Assembly: GCA_021796275.1 (NCBI GenBank)
Contig: JAJYOI010000005.1
Span: 1-61,837 of the forward strand
Direction of reading: 5' to 3'
From: Bacteroidota bacterium
Lineage (GTDB): Bacteria > Bacteroidota > Ignavibacteria > UBA10030 > UBA8401
Length of the DNA stretch: 61,837 bases
Part shown: one piece after another, positions 35,575-45,267 of the stretch
Numbering within the stretch: the first letter of the stretch is position 1
How the letters are laid out: the number at the start of each line of letters is the position of its first letter
Made by a program: the position numbers and the translations under genes
Notes under the pieces: model-generated
Told to the model about the DNA's origin: nothing
Databases searched by the model: none
Seen by the model: the letters and a program-made list of their open reading frames with translations, nothing else

Positions 35575-35845
35575 TCGAACATTCTCAATTCCTCAAAGTG
35601 TCGTGAAATCGGTTGAACCATGAGTGATGGTTTGCTTTCTGATGCCGGGCGGCTCCCTCAGCACACCCGAAAACTTTCTGGCAGGAAAAAACACCCCAGC
35701 TGCACAACGAAATATTCTTCTTGCACCCTCAGCAATGAACAACCGACAAAAAGCTGATTGTTGAGATGGTAGAATTGAGGAGTCATTCCGCCTTTCTCAA
35801 TAATTTAGAATGGTAGAAGGTACAAAAAATACCATTGGCTTGCAA
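35575..35845 (-). promoter_or_regulatory. Putative rng promoter and long 5' leader
   Basis: On the minus strand TTGCAA (35840-35845) and TACCTT (35817-35822) are 17 bases apart. The leader to the rng ATG would be about 235 bases. No gene or known riboswitch is recognisable in it. RNase E in E. coli limits its own synthesis through a long leader, so a similar control is conceivable, but nothing in the sequence proves it. Confidence 0.35.
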
Positions 35846-35883
35846 GAAATTTTACTTTGTGCAATGCAACAGGCACAATAAAA

Positions 35884-35980
35884 AGGTCAAGCTGGCTGTA
35901 TCACACTTTCAGATGCGGGCCGTTGCTTCCTTCCGGACCTGGCGGGGTTGGGCAGCTTACAGTTGTACAGTGCTTGACCT
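35884..35980 (-). ncRNA. ffs: Small bacterial signal recognition particle RNA (4.5S)
   Basis: The minus strand contains the universal SRP domain IV core GCCAGGTCCGGAAGGAAGCA. The ends pair perfectly (AGGTCAAGC with GCTTGACCT), giving a 97-base hairpin typical of 4.5S RNA. After the 3' end comes TTTTTATT, so the RNA stem can also serve as terminator. A candidate promoter lies at 36008-36036. It binds Ffh and FtsY in co-translational targeting. Confidence 0.95.
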
Positions 35981-36007
35981 CATTTACCGAATTGATTTCT
36001 CTTGACT

Positions 36008-36036
36008 AAGATACGAAAGTATTGCGTATGAGGCAA
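36008..36036 (-). promoter_or_regulatory. Putative SRP RNA promoter (TTGCCT-17-TATCTT)
   Basis: On the minus strand TTGCCT (36031-36036) and TATCTT (36008-36013) have a 17-base spacer. The predicted start is about 20 bases upstream of the mature RNA 5' end, so a short leader would need trimming. Confidence 0.4.
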
Positions 36037-36189
36037 GATTTTCTCCCAAAAGAAGGTTGTTCGGATAGAAAGGAAATCCACGATAGAACTATCAAAGCAC
36101 AAACGCAATTACTTTTCTTTCCAACACATTATGACCTTTAACATTACACGCACTGTCTTTGCACACTGTAACTTATTTTTGTGCTCGGA

Positions 36190-36218
36190 TTGAACAGCCG
36201 CCAACGTTTTATTATATT
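36190..36218 (+). promoter_or_regulatory. Putative promoter of the polysaccharide cluster's first gene
   Basis: TTGAAC (36190-36195) and TATATT (36213-36218) are 17 bases apart. This places the transcript start near 36225, which rules out the upstream GTG (36181) as a start codon and supports the ATG at 36262. Confidence 0.45.
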
Positions 36219-36261
36219 GAAAGCCAAAGCTTGCACGAGAATATTTCTTGAAAGAAAATAT

Positions 36262-37083
36262 ATGAGAACTTCAACTCAAAATAGTGTTGAAAACGACGAG
36301 GCATTGAAAAGAAAGGTTCGCGACTACTGGAACGAACACCCATGTGGAACACAATTCAATAATCTAGAGTGGGGTTCAAAAGAATTTTTTGATCAGGTCG
36401 AGCAGTTTCGTTTTGCAACACAGCCGTTTATGTATGAATTGGCAGAGTTCAAGCAACATAATGGCGAAAAAGTTTTGGAAATTGGCTGCGGACTTGGGAC
36501 GGATTTAATCCAATTTGCTCGCAACGGTGCAGACACAACGGGAATAGACCTTACGCCCCAAAGCATAGAACTTTTAAAGAAAAGATTCTTGCTTGAACAA
36601 CTGCATGTCAATGCACAGGTGGCAGATGCTGAAAACCTTCCTTTCGAAAACGAGTCATTCGATTTGGTCTATTCATTTGGCGTCCTTCATCATACTCCAA
36701 ACACACAAAAAGCAATAGATGAAGCATATCGCGTTCTGAAACCAAATGGTAAAATCATAGTGATGCTGTATCATAAAAACTCTTTCCACGTGCGGTTTGG
36801 TGCACCGCTCTATTCTTTTTGGCAAGCAGCAAACAGAAAAACCAAAGTTCGACAAACTTCTGTGTTAAAAGAGTGGATCCGAATATACGACGGTGAAAGC
36901 AATCCCCTGGGTAAAGCCTATTCAAAGAAAGAATTCGAACAAATGTTTTCCCTTTTTAAAAACAGAAGATACAGTGTGTACGATTCTTATAGGCGGCGAT
37001 TTCCCAAAGTGATTAATGCAATCAACCAAAGTTTCTTTGCCTCACACTTTGGCTTTTGGCTTGTTGTAAAAGCCGCAAAATAA
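36262..37083 (+). CDS. Class I SAM-dependent methyltransferase
   Basis: The 273-residue protein has a conserved lead-in VRDYWNEHPCGTQ and the SAM-binding motif EKVLEIGCGLGTDLIQF. The motif IV-like PFENESFDLVYSFGVLHHTP and GKAYSKKEFEQMF near the end are also present. The substrate is unknown; its place at the head of a glycan cluster suggests a sugar or lipid carrier. A truncated relative of this gene lies at 39700-39896. The frame extends 27 codons upstream, but a promoter-like sequence lies within that stretch. Confidence 0.85.
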   Translation: MRTSTQNSVENDEALKRKVRDYWNEHPCGTQFNNLEWGSKEFFDQVEQFRFATQPFMYELAEFKQHNGEKVLEIGCGLGTDLIQFARNGADTTGIDLTPQSIELLKKRFLLEQLHVNAQVADAENLPFENESFDLVYSFGVLHHTPNTQKAIDEAYRVLKPNGKIIVMLYHKNSFHVRFGAPLYSFWQAANRKTKVRQTSVLKEWIRIYDGESNPLGKAYSKKEFEQMFSLFKNRRYSVYDSYRRRFPKVINAINQSFFASHFGFWLVVKAAK

Positions 37084-37108
37084 TTGCAGTATTCCGACCG
37101 GCTAAAAA

Positions 37109-37612
37109 ATGTTATCTGCCTTACTACGATCACGTTTAAAAAAAATCAAACTCCTTGCCACTGACGTTGACGGTGTTCTTACGGACGGCGGGATGTACTA
37201 TTCTGAAAACGGTAACGAGTTAAAAAGATTCAATGTGCGCGATGGAATGGGCATGGTCATTCTCCGTAATGCCGGCATCCGCGTTGCAATCATTACCAGC
37301 GAAGATACAGAAGTAGTGCGCCGACGAGCAGAGAAATTGAAAGTCACAGATTTATTCTTAGGCGCAAAGGACAAAGTCGCGGCAATGGAAAAACTGCTCA
37401 AGCGCCATGCACTCTCGTGGAATGACGTCGCTTATATTGGTGATGACCTCAATGATCATGAACTCCTCAAACGTGTCGGTTTTGCGGCAACTCCAGCCGA
37501 TGGTACAGAACAGAACAAAGCAATTGCTCATTACATCACAAAGAAAAAAGGCGGAGAGGGCTGCGTAAGAGAAATCTGCGATTTGCTGCTTGAACTTCAC
37601 CCGTCTCGCTGA
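37109..37612 (+). CDS. kdsC: KdsC-like 3-deoxy-manno-octulosonate-8-phosphate phosphatase (HAD)
   Basis: The 167-residue protein is a HAD phosphatase of the YrbI/KdsC type without a cap domain. The nucleophile lies in LLATDVDGVLTDGGMYY and motif III/IV in VAYIGDDLNDHELLKRVG. It would release phosphate from Kdo-8-phosphate in LPS synthesis. A role on a sialic-acid-like 9-phosphate cannot be excluded because no kdsA, kdsB or neu gene is near. Confidence 0.85.
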   Translation: MLSALLRSRLKKIKLLATDVDGVLTDGGMYYSENGNELKRFNVRDGMGMVILRNAGIRVAIITSEDTEVVRRRAEKLKVTDLFLGAKDKVAAMEKLLKRHALSWNDVAYIGDDLNDHELLKRVGFAATPADGTEQNKAIAHYITKKKGGEGCVREICDLLLELHPSR

Positions 37613-37634
37613 ATCTCATCTCTTTAATTACTGT

Positions 37635-37663
37635 TTGTAAATTCATGGCGCTTTTCGTATTAT
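37635..37663 (+). promoter_or_regulatory. Putative promoter of the first asnB (TTGTAA-17-TATTAT)
   Basis: TTGTAA (37635-37640) and TATTAT (37658-37663) are 17 bases apart in the 105-base gap before the ATG at 37718. Match to consensus only. Confidence 0.4.
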
Positions 37664-37717
37664 CTCTGAAGTAGTTGGCTTTCTTATCAAAGATTAAAGT
37701 TACTTCGTACAAAAAAT

Positions 37718-39703
37718 ATGTGCGGCATTTGCGGGATTCTTAATTACGGAAGTTCATCTCAACCAGTCTCTGAATCGCTGCTAAAAAAAATGAGCGATAC
37801 GATTCTTCATCGCGGACCTGATGATAGTGGTGCATATCTTTCCCCAAAACGTAATCTCGGTTTTGGGTTTCGGCGACTTGCTATTGTTGACCTCTCTCCT
37901 GCTGGACACCAACCGATGAGTTCATCTGATGGGAAAATAACCATCATATTCAACGGCGAGATTTATAATCATCTTATCATCAGAAAAGAGCTTGAACGAA
38001 GCGGTTACCGTTATCGTTCGCGATCTGACACAGAAACTATTCTCTATGCATACCAAGAATACGGACTTGATTTCGTTCACAAACTCCTCGGTATGTTTGC
38101 CATTGCGTTATGGGACGAAGACAAACAGCAGCTTGTATTGGTCCGCGATAGAATTGGCGTGAAACCATTGTACTATACATTTGCAGATGGATATTTAGTT
38201 TTCGGTTCAGAAATCAAAGCGCTCCTTCAACATCCTTCTGTACATCGTGAATTGAATGAAGAAGCGATGAATCACTACCTCACCTTCCTCATTCCTCCCG
38301 CCCCGCTGACAATGTTCAAGAACATTTTCAAATTGGAAGCGGGACATCGCATGGTGGTAAATGCCGACGGAACATTTCACGATGAGCAATATTGGGATCC
38401 GGTTCCAATGGGAGAACAACCGTCAATTGACTTTAATGGAAACCCAGTTTCGCGTTCGCCCCTCCTTGATCCAGATTATTCGATGACAGAAGAATCATGC
38501 GTTCAAACAATTCGAACGCTGCTTAAGCAGTCTATTAAAGATAGAATGATGAGCGACGTACCTTTCGGAGTATTTTTAAGCGGAGGAATTGATTCCAGCA
38601 CAAATGTGGCGCTCATGGCGGAATTGATGAATCGTCCTGTAGATACTTTCTCGGTTGGAATAAAAGACCTCGAGAAGTACAACGAAATGGGCTACGCACG
38701 GCAGATTGCAAAAGAATTCAAGACAAATCATCATGAAATTATTATTGATCACAAAGATGCATTTGACTTTCTTCCGAAGTTGATTTATCACCAAGACGAG
38801 CCGCTCGCCGACCCAGTGTGCATTCCGTTGTATTTCGTATCAAAGCTTGCACGCAACAGCGGCGCCATCGTTGTTCAAGTCGGTGAGGGGAGCGATGAAC
38901 AATTCGCCGGGTATGTTTCGATGATGCGCGAATTAAGGTTTTATAACACGCTATGGAAATCATATAAAATCTTACCACATTTTGTTCAGGAGACAATTTT
39001 CAAAGCTGCTTCTGTCGCATTAGAGAAAAGGCACTCATATCTTGCACTGGAGTATATTAGAAAAGCGGCCGCGGGAGATGAATTGTTTTGGGGAGGAGCA
39101 ATCAATTTCACCGAGATGCATAAAAAGCACCTTCTGAATGGTCGCAACTCAAACAGCAGAACTTCGTCTCACGTTTTTGCAAAACAATGGCACCGTAACC
39201 TGCTCGAACATGATCCCCATGCAGATTATTTAAAGAGAATGATCTATTTAGAGTTCAAAAACCGCTTGCCCGAACTTTTACTGATGCGTGTAGATAAAGT
39301 CTCGATGGCAACGTCGGTCGAGGCACGGGTTCCGTTTCTGGACCATCGCATGGTGGAATTCTCGATGCGAATTCCTAGTGCGTTAAAAATCAAAAACGGT
39401 GTAACAAAATATATTTTAAAAAAAGCTGTAGAAGGAATTATCCCTCGCAATATTATTTACAGGAAGAAACAAGGGTTTGCGGCACCGGTCAGCGAGTGGT
39501 TGAGAAATGAGTGGGCAAGTTTTGCAGAAGAAAAATTGATAAACTCTAGAATTTCTCGTGAAGGTTATTTCAATAAGACGTATCTTCATTCTCTCATTGA
39601 AAACCATAAATTGCATAAAGCAGAGTCAGGGCAAAATCTTTGGAACCTGCTTAACCTAACGTTGTGGCATGAACAATGGATAGAAGGCAAGGATATCGTA
39701 TGA
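37718..39703 (+). CDS. asnB: Glutamine-dependent asparagine synthase-like amidotransferase, copy 1
   Basis: The 661-residue protein has the N-terminal glutaminase nucleophile Cys2 (MCGICGIL) and HRGPDDSGAYLS. The synthetase domain has the ATP-pyrophosphatase loop LSGGIDSS (Ser288 onward) and VQVGEGSDEQFAGY. AsnB homologues inside O-antigen loci, such as WbpS of Pseudomonas, amidate uronic acids, so this copy may modify a sugar rather than make asparagine. Its stop overlaps the start of a dead methyltransferase gene by four bases. A second copy lies 7 kb downstream. Confidence 0.9.
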   Translation: MCGICGILNYGSSSQPVSESLLKKMSDTILHRGPDDSGAYLSPKRNLGFGFRRLAIVDLSPAGHQPMSSSDGKITIIFNGEIYNHLIIRKELERSGYRYRSRSDTETILYAYQEYGLDFVHKLLGMFAIALWDEDKQQLVLVRDRIGVKPLYYTFADGYLVFGSEIKALLQHPSVHRELNEEAMNHYLTFLIPPAPLTMFKNIFKLEAGHRMVVNADGTFHDEQYWDPVPMGEQPSIDFNGNPVSRSPLLDPDYSMTEESCVQTIRTLLKQSIKDRMMSDVPFGVFLSGGIDSSTNVALMAELMNRPVDTFSVGIKDLEKYNEMGYARQIAKEFKTNHHEIIIDHKDAFDFLPKLIYHQDEPLADPVCIPLYFVSKLARNSGAIVVQVGEGSDEQFAGYVSMMRELRFYNTLWKSYKILPHFVQETIFKAASVALEKRHSYLALEYIRKAAAGDELFWGGAINFTEMHKKHLLNGRNSNSRTSSHVFAKQWHRNLLEHDPHADYLKRMIYLEFKNRLPELLLMRVDKVSMATSVEARVPFLDHRMVEFSMRIPSALKIKNGVTKYILKKAVEGIIPRNIIYRKKQGFAAPVSEWLRNEWASFAEEKLINSRISREGYFNKTYLHSLIENHKLHKAESGQNLWNLLNLTLWHEQWIEGKDIV

Positions 39704-39896
39704 TCGAACGCGATGATGAAATTTTAGGTGGCGGGTACGAAATCTCTGAAATGCTCATCCGTGTGGCACACAGTTAGGAAAGGCATACACGCGAAATGAA
39801 ATCCGTCGTATGTTCAGAAACTTTGTAAATTTACAGGTGATGATCGTTGATCTGTACCGTCGAAAACCGCTGAAAGTGTTCAAACATTCAACTTGA
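39700..39896 (+). pseudogene. Methyltransferase remnant with large internal deletion
   Basis: The ATG overlaps the asnB stop (ATGA). After DDEIL the frame shifts. Then VRNL-stop-NAHPCGTQ matches the VRDYWNEHPCGTQ lead-in of the intact methyltransferase at 36262-37083, with its Trp codon TGG here TGA (39747-39749). Directly after CGTQ the sequence jumps to LGKAYTRNEIRRMF and DLYRRKPLKVFKHST, the C-terminal part of the same family. About 540 bases including the whole SAM-binding domain are gone. It is a non-functional paralogue, once coupled to the amidotransferase. Confidence 0.8.
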
Positions 39897-39954
39897 CACT
39901 TACTGCACCTTGGTGAAGATTTTAAGTTGTCATCAAGAGATCAAAAGGAATACC

Positions 39955-40977
39955 ATGAATCGAACAAAATTTGCCATTGTTGGTTGCGGCAGAATCGCTG
40001 AGCGACACGCTCAGTACATTAGCAACTTGGCAACACTTGTTGCTGTGTGCGATGTTAAACAAGAACGTGCATCTGCCTTCTCGAAACGCTATGGGTGTCA
40101 ACCGTATACGGATCTCGACGAACTTCTTTCGAAGGAGAAGAATGTTGATGTCATCTCCGTGTGCACACCAAACGGTTTGCACGCCGAACATTCCATCAAG
40201 GCCCTGAAAGCCGGCAAGCACGTACTTTGTGAAAAGCCGATGGCTATCACCTCCAAGGATTGTGATGCCATGATTCGAGAAGCGGAGAAAGCACAACGTC
40301 GGTTGTTCATTGTGAAGCAAAACCGATTCAATCCCCCTATCGTTGCGTTGAAGAAGGTGATCGATGAAGGCTGGCTGGGAAAAATTGTGGACGTCCAACT
40401 TAATTGTTACTGGAACAGGGATGCCGCGTATTATAAGCAGTCAGATTGGAAGGGAACGAAAAAACTTGACGGCGGCACACTCTACACTCAATTCAGCCAT
40501 TTCATCGACCTCCTGTACTGGTTTGTTGGTGACGTGAAGTCGGTCCAGGCTTCTCTCGCCAATACTCTTCACTCTGGGATCATCGAATTTGAAGACACGG
40601 GCATCGTCTTGTTGAAGTTTGCTAATGGAGCGCTCGGGACAATCAATTATACCGTCAACAGTTACAAAAAAAATATGGAGGGATCGATTACGGTTTTTGG
40701 TGAAAAAGGAACGGTGAAGGTCGGTGGACAATATTTGAACGTACTCGAGTACCAGCACATCGACGGTTACCAAATTAAAGACATGCCTGAGTCCGCGCCC
40801 GCGAATGATTACGGCTTCTATCAGGGTTCAATGTCGAATCACGACAAGGTATATGCGAATGTCATCGATGTGCTCCTGAAAAACGCCTCAATTGCAACAA
40901 GTGGATCTGAGGGCCAGAAGACCGTTGGAATCATTGAACGAATTTATGCAAGCGCAAGGGACGGAAAGGAAAAATGA
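39955..40977 (+). CDS. Gfo/Idh/MocA dehydrogenase, WbpB/WlbA-like
   Basis: The 340-residue protein has the NAD motif [15 protein letters not shown] and the catalytic Lys in [11 protein letters not shown]. It has [10 protein letters not shown] and [11 protein letters not shown], segments typical of the WlbA/WbpB group. Those enzymes oxidise C3 of UDP-GlcNAc-uronate before transamination. The ATG at 39955 has an AAAAGGA site and is preferred over the upstream extension. It overlaps the acyltransferase start by four bases, so the two are coupled. UDP-GlcNAc 6-dehydrogenase (WbpA) is not in the window. Confidence 0.85.
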   Translation: MNRTKFAIVGCGRIAERHAQYISNLATLVAVCDVKQERASAFSKRYGCQPYTDLDELLSKEKNVDVISVCTPNGLHAEHSIKALKAGKHVLCEKPMAITSKDCDAMIREAEKAQRRLFIVKQNRFNPPIVALKKVIDEGWLGKIVDVQLNCYWNRDAAYYKQSDWKGTKKLDGGTLYTQFSHFIDLLYWFVGDVKSVQASLANTLHSGIIEFEDTGIVLLKFANGALGTINYTVNSYKKNMEGSITVFGEKGTVKVGGQYLNVLEYQHIDGYQIKDMPESAPANDYGFYQGSMSNHDKVYANVIDVLLKNASIATSGSEGQKTVGIIERIYASARDGKEK

Positions 40978-41573
40978 GCTACAAAATCTTTCCAAACGTT
41001 CAAATTGGCAAAAACGCCGTCATTGAGAACTTTGTCATCATTGGAGAACCCCCGCGTGACAGGAACGAAGGTGAGCTTCCGACAGTCATTGGAGATGGGG
41101 CGATTATCCGGTCTCATACCGTGATTTATGCTGGTAATAAGATCGGCAATAATTTCCAGACAGGCCATCACACCCTTGTCCGTGAAGAAAACACGATCGG
41201 CAACAATGTCAGCATAGGATCATCGTCAGTCATCGAACATCATGTAAAGATTGGTAATGGAGTACGGATTCACACTCAGGCATTTGTGCCTGAAGAATCC
41301 ATTCTGGAAGATGGCTGTTGGATTGGTCCGAACGTCGTAATCACAAATGCCACGTACCCACTTTCACCGAACGTGAAAAAGACTCTCAAGGGTGCGGTTG
41401 TGCAGAAAAGAGCGAAAATCGGTGCCAATGCTACATTGCTTCCAGGGGTGACTATTGGCGAAAACGCGCTCGTGGGTGCGGGAGCAGTCGTTACAAAAGA
41501 TGTCCCGCCAGGTAAAGTTGTGGCGGGAAATCCAGCCATAATTATTAATGACATTTCAGACCTGCCATACTGA
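40974..41573 (+). CDS. Left-handed beta-helix N-acyltransferase, WbpD/WlbB-like
   Basis: The 199-residue protein is built of hexapeptide repeats such as [20 protein letters not shown] and [20 protein letters not shown]. The terminal [20 protein letters not shown] segment is typical of sugar N-acetyltransferases that form trimers. WbpD-type enzymes acetylate the 3-amino group of the UDP-sugar made by WbpB and WbpE. Its position between those two partners supports the call. Chain overlaps: ATGA with the dehydrogenase, 5 bases to the next gene. Confidence 0.88.
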   Translation: MSYKIFPNVQIGKNAVIENFVIIGEPPRDRNEGELPTVIGDGAIIRSHTVIYAGNKIGNNFQTGHHTLVREENTIGNNVSIGSSSVIEHHVKIGNGVRIHTQAFVPEESILEDGCWIGPNVVITNATYPLSPNVKKTLKGAVVQKRAKIGANATLLPGVTIGENALVGAGAVVTKDVPPGKVVAGNPAIIINDISDLPY

Positions 41574-41578
41574 GTCCC

Positions 41579-43885
41579 ATGAAAATTCCCCTCGTAGATC
41601 TTAAAACCCAATATATTTCCATTAAAGACGAAATAGATAGCGCGATCCACAGTGTTTTGGATCGGACCGACTTCATTTCGGGGACTGAAGTAGGTAAATT
41701 TGAATCCGCGTTTGCGGAATTCTGCGGAGTGCGTCATGCAATCGGCGTGGCAAATGGTACGGACGCAATTCACATTGCGTTGCGTGCATGCGGAATCGGG
41801 AAAGGAGACGAAGTTCTCACTGCTGTCAATACCTTTATCGCATCGTCGGAAGCGATAACAGCGACTGGCGCGAGAGTTGTTTTCGTCGACAATGATCCTC
41901 AAACGTACACAATCGATCCGTATGAGATCGAAAGTAAAATAACCTCGAGAACCAAAGCGATCTTGCCCGTTCACCTTTATGGCCAACCTGCGGATATGGA
42001 CATGATTCTTCAAATTGCGAAAAAACACAATTTGATCGTCGTCGAAGATGCGGCTCAGTCCCACGGTGCAACACATAAAGGCAGAAGTGTAGGAAGCATT
42101 GGTACGCTGGCATGCTTCAGTTTCTATCCGGGAAAGAATCTTGGTGCGTATGGCGACGCAGGAGCAATTACGACCAATGATGACGAACTAGCGGCACGAG
42201 TACGCATGATTGCCAATCACGGGCGCCTGGAAAAATATGAACACAAAATAGAAGGATACAACAGCAGGCTCGACACTCTTCAAGCGGCAGTTCTTGCTGT
42301 AAAACTTCGGCATCTGCACAAGTGGACAGAGCAGCGCAAGGAAGTTGCACGGCGCTACACGAAGTTGCTCGGAGATGTGGCGGGCATTGCCGTGCCTGTG
42401 ATTCATAAAGACTGTACACACGTCTTTCACCTCTACGTAGTACGTGTTGCAAATCGGGATTCCATTCAGAAGCACCTCAAGGATAAAGGGATCGCTACCG
42501 GAATTCACTATCCCATTCCTCTTCACCAGCAACGAGCCTATAATTATCTCGGGTTCAAGAAAGGATCCTTTCCCGTTGCCGAAGGCTATGCCGAGCAGTT
42601 GTTGAGCTTGCCCATGTACCCGGAACTGACAGATGCCCAAATTGCATTCGTGGCAGATACTCTGATTGAAGCCTGTGAAAAAGAAACTAATGCCCCCAAA
42701 CGAATATCTACACATCACCGCGAGCCCCTATTGCAGGGAAGAGATATTATTGTTCTGACACTTTCTGAATGGGAGGGGCCGCGCCGAATTCGGCAACATT
42801 TGACTGAAGAATTAATTAGAAAAGGGAACAGGGTCCTCTTCGTTGAAGCTCATTTCACTCTGGCAAAACTCTTCAGAAGTTGGGATTTCAATCGACTCTT
42901 TAAGTTTCGAGAAGGATATCGTGAGATCAAGAAAGGGCTCTACTTACTTGCTGCTCAACCGTTTTTACCGGGTGGTGAATTTTCCCCTCTGGTAAGTCGG
43001 TTTAACTGGTGGGTAGCAAAATTCCTCGTGCGCAAGGGTCTAAAGCAGTTAGGCTTTAGCAATCCTGTTCTCTGGATTTATGCTTATAATGCCTCTTCCG
43101 CCGTACACAAATTCGGCGAACAACTATCTCTCTATCTATGTAACGATGCATTTGCTCAACTCTACAGAAACAAATTCCTCAGGCAAAGAGTGACGACTAT
43201 TGAAAAACATTTGATGTCTCGCGTCGACGCAGTTGTCACGGTTTCAGAAAAACTCACCGAAGAAAAGAAACCGTTTGCAAAAAAAATTGCCACGATTCAT
43301 CATGGAGTTGACTTTCACTTGTTTTCAGGTTCCGTTAAACCGATCGAAATGCTCACGTATCCGCGGCCCCTCCTAGGATATTCTGGTGTGATTCGGCATA
43401 TCATAGACCTCGACCTTCTTGAATACTTGGCTGTTCAAAACCCGAAATGGGTAATTGTAATGATTGGTCCCGTGACGGAAAGTCGAAAGGAATATTATGA
43501 CAAAGTCCGACGTCTTGAATCTCTGCCCAACGTACATTTTCTTGGACCGAAATCGCCTCAGGATTTACCCGGCTACCTCAGCCAATTTGATATCTGCCTG
43601 CTTCCTTACACGAGAGGCGAAGTCTCATCCTATTATTCTTCTCCATTGAAGTTTTTCGAGTATCTTGCAACTGGAAAGCCTGTTGTCTCCACTGTTGGTC
43701 CATATGCGTTCGATAACGACATCGTGAGCAATGCAGATGACTACAGTGGATTTGCTGATGCTGTCGCATCGGCTCTTAAGAAAAATTCATTGAGTGCTAT
43801 CCGAAAACGAAAATCGCTGGCGCGGGACAACAGCTGGGAAATGCGGTTCTATGACATAGATGCATTTCTCAAACATATTACATAA
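41579..43885 (+). CDS. DegT/DnrJ aminotransferase (WbpE-like) fused to a GT4-like glycosyltransferase
   Basis: Residues 1-370 form a complete PLP aminotransferase: [39 protein letters not shown], and the PLP lysine (Lys186) in [16 protein letters not shown]. This matches WbpE, which aminates C3. After a linker rich in Lys/Asn/Pro/Arg (about 371-392), residues 393-768 form a GT4-like transferase: [28 protein letters not shown], and [18 protein letters not shown]. The fusion is unusual. A single continuous frame of 768 codons with no stop argues that it is real, unless a base error erased a stop in the linker. Confidence 0.85.
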   Translation: MKIPLVDLKTQYISIKDEIDSAIHSVLDRTDFISGTEVGKFESAFAEFCGVRHAIGVANGTDAIHIALRACGIGKGDEVLTAVNTFIASSEAITATGARVVFVDNDPQTYTIDPYEIESKITSRTKAILPVHLYGQPADMDMILQIAKKHNLIVVEDAAQSHGATHKGRSVGSIGTLACFSFYPGKNLGAYGDAGAITTNDDELAARVRMIANHGRLEKYEHKIEGYNSRLDTLQAAVLAVKLRHLHKWTEQRKEVARRYTKLLGDVAGIAVPVIHKDCTHVFHLYVVRVANRDSIQKHLKDKGIATGIHYPIPLHQQRAYNYLGFKKGSFPVAEGYAEQLLSLPMYPELTDAQIAFVADTLIEACEKETNAPKRISTHHREPLLQGRDIIVLTLSEWEGPRRIRQHLTEELIRKGNRVLFVEAHFTLAKLFRSWDFNRLFKFREGYREIKKGLYLLAAQPFLPGGEFSPLVSRFNWWVAKFLVRKGLKQLGFSNPVLWIYAYNASSAVHKFGEQLSLYLCNDAFAQLYRNKFLRQRVTTIEKHLMSRVDAVVTVSEKLTEEKKPFAKKIATIHHGVDFHLFSGSVKPIEMLTYPRPLLGYSGVIRHIIDLDLLEYLAVQNPKWVIVMIGPVTESRKEYYDKVRRLESLPNVHFLGPKSPQDLPGYLSQFDICLLPYTRGEVSSYYSSPLKFFEYLATGKPVVSTVGPYAFDNDIVSNADDYSGFADAVASALKKNSLSAIRKRKSLARDNSWEMRFYDIDAFLKHIT

Positions 43886-43923
43886 CAACAATGAAGCAGG
43901 GCTCAATTTTAACATTTTGAATT

Positions 43924-45267
43924 ATGGGCATTCTTAGCAAACGATACCTTCATACGCTCGCATCGAATGTCGTTCTGAAATTCGTAATCGGCTTGATCAT
44001 CGGAATCGTGACGGCACGCGCGCTGGGACCTGAGGGGAGAGGGGAGTACAATTTGTACGTGCTTGCCATTACGCTTGCCACGACGCTGTTAAGCTTTGGT
44101 ATTTCCGGCTCGAATACCTATTTCATTGCAAGCAAACAGTACAACGAACGCCAACTTTTTTATGCTTCGAGTTTCCTCGCGATTCTCCTCGGCATTCTTA
44201 GCCTACTGCTGATAGTTATCCTCAATCAGTTAGGATGGCTATCGTTGATACTGCCGTTTAAAAAATTCAACATGACTATCGTTCTTTCCCTTTGTGTTAT
44301 TCCGATTGCGTTCTTCAACGTCTTTGCACAAGGAATTCTTGTCGGACAGCAAAAAATTATGCTGAACAACTATTTGAATGTGGGGATACAGGGGCTGCTT
44401 GCCGTTGCATTTGCGGCATTATATTTCCTCGACGCGTTGGATGTAACAGCGACAGTTTCCTTCTACGCATTAAGTCAGGTTGCACTCTGCATATTAATCG
44501 TTTGGACATCATGGCCTGCCGGTCTGCCGACATTTGCATGGTCTCTCGGCTCTCACGGCTATCGCAGGCTGTTAAAATTTTCCTCTACTCTTCATCTCGG
44601 CAATCTAACGCAGTTTTTCAACTACCGATTGGATGCATACATTGTAAATTATTTTTTGGGCACTGCTGCAGTTGGGCAGTACGGCATTTCTGCCACACTC
44701 GCTGAGACGCTCTGGCTCATTTCGAATTCGATGGCGACAGTGCTGCTCCCTACACTTTCCTCGAAGCACGCACAATCGAAAGAAATTGCCGTAAAAGCGG
44801 CAGTGGCGACGTTTTGTCTTTCATTGCTCGGCGGCATTGTCGCATTCTTTCTCGGACCGTTATTGATTCCGATTCTGTTCGGTCGGCAGTTTGCTGACGC
44901 GATTCTTCCGTTTCAAATCTTAATTCCCGGTATCGTCGTGCTTTCCATCAGTAACGTGCTTGCCACATACGTTACGGGAATTGGAAAGCCGGGAATTAAC
45001 GCTGCCATCGCGTTCGTTTCCTTTCTGTTTACGCTCTTTTTTGATATTTTACTCATCCCGCAATATGGAATTCCAGGCGCGGCAACGGCTTCAACGATTT
45101 CCTATGCGGTCACTACAGTCTTGACGATTTTTTATTTCGCGCGCGTGTCGAGTATCAATCTCCAATCTTGGTTCAACATTACCCGCACAATGCGTTCGGA
45201 TGTTCAATCCGCACAAGCTCGGGCATTCGCGTTACTGAAACGTTCCGGAGGACAAAGAAGCACGTGA
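43924..45267 (+). CDS. Wzx-like polysaccharide flippase (MATE/oligosaccharide flippase)
   Basis: The 447-residue protein has about 12 hydrophobic segments and opens YLHTLASNVVLKFVIGLIIG and TARALGPEGRGEYNL, the standard signature of lipid-linked oligosaccharide flippases. It should move completed repeat units across the inner membrane. It overlaps the following gene's GTG start by four bases. No Wzy polymerase is recognised nearby. Confidence 0.88.
   Translation: MGILSKRYLHTLASNVVLKFVIGLIIGIVTARALGPEGRGEYNLYVLAITLATTLLSFGISGSNTYFIASKQYNERQLFYASSFLAILLGILSLLLIVILNQLGWLSLILPFKKFNMTIVLSLCVIPIAFFNVFAQGILVGQQKIMLNNYLNVGIQGLLAVAFAALYFLDALDVTATVSFYALSQVALCILIVWTSWPAGLPTFAWSLGSHGYRRLLKFSSTLHLGNLTQFFNYRLDAYIVNYFLGTAAVGQYGISATLAETLWLISNSMATVLLPTLSSKHAQSKEIAVKAAVATFCLSLLGGIVAFFLGPLLIPILFGRQFADAILPFQILIPGIVVLSISNVLATYVTGIGKPGINAAIAFVSFLFTLFFDILLIPQYGIPGAATASTISYAVTTVLTIFYFARVSSINLQSWFNITRTMRSDVQSAQARAFALLKRSGGQRST

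Noticed and set aside
35600-35700. Possible riboswitch in the rng leader
   Set aside because: Some GC-rich stems exist but no known riboswitch core such as TPP, cobalamin or SAM motifs is visible.
41276-42076. Long minus-strand reading frame across the acyltransferase/aminotransferase junction
   Set aside because: It runs antisense to two well-identified genes and looks like codon-composition noise.
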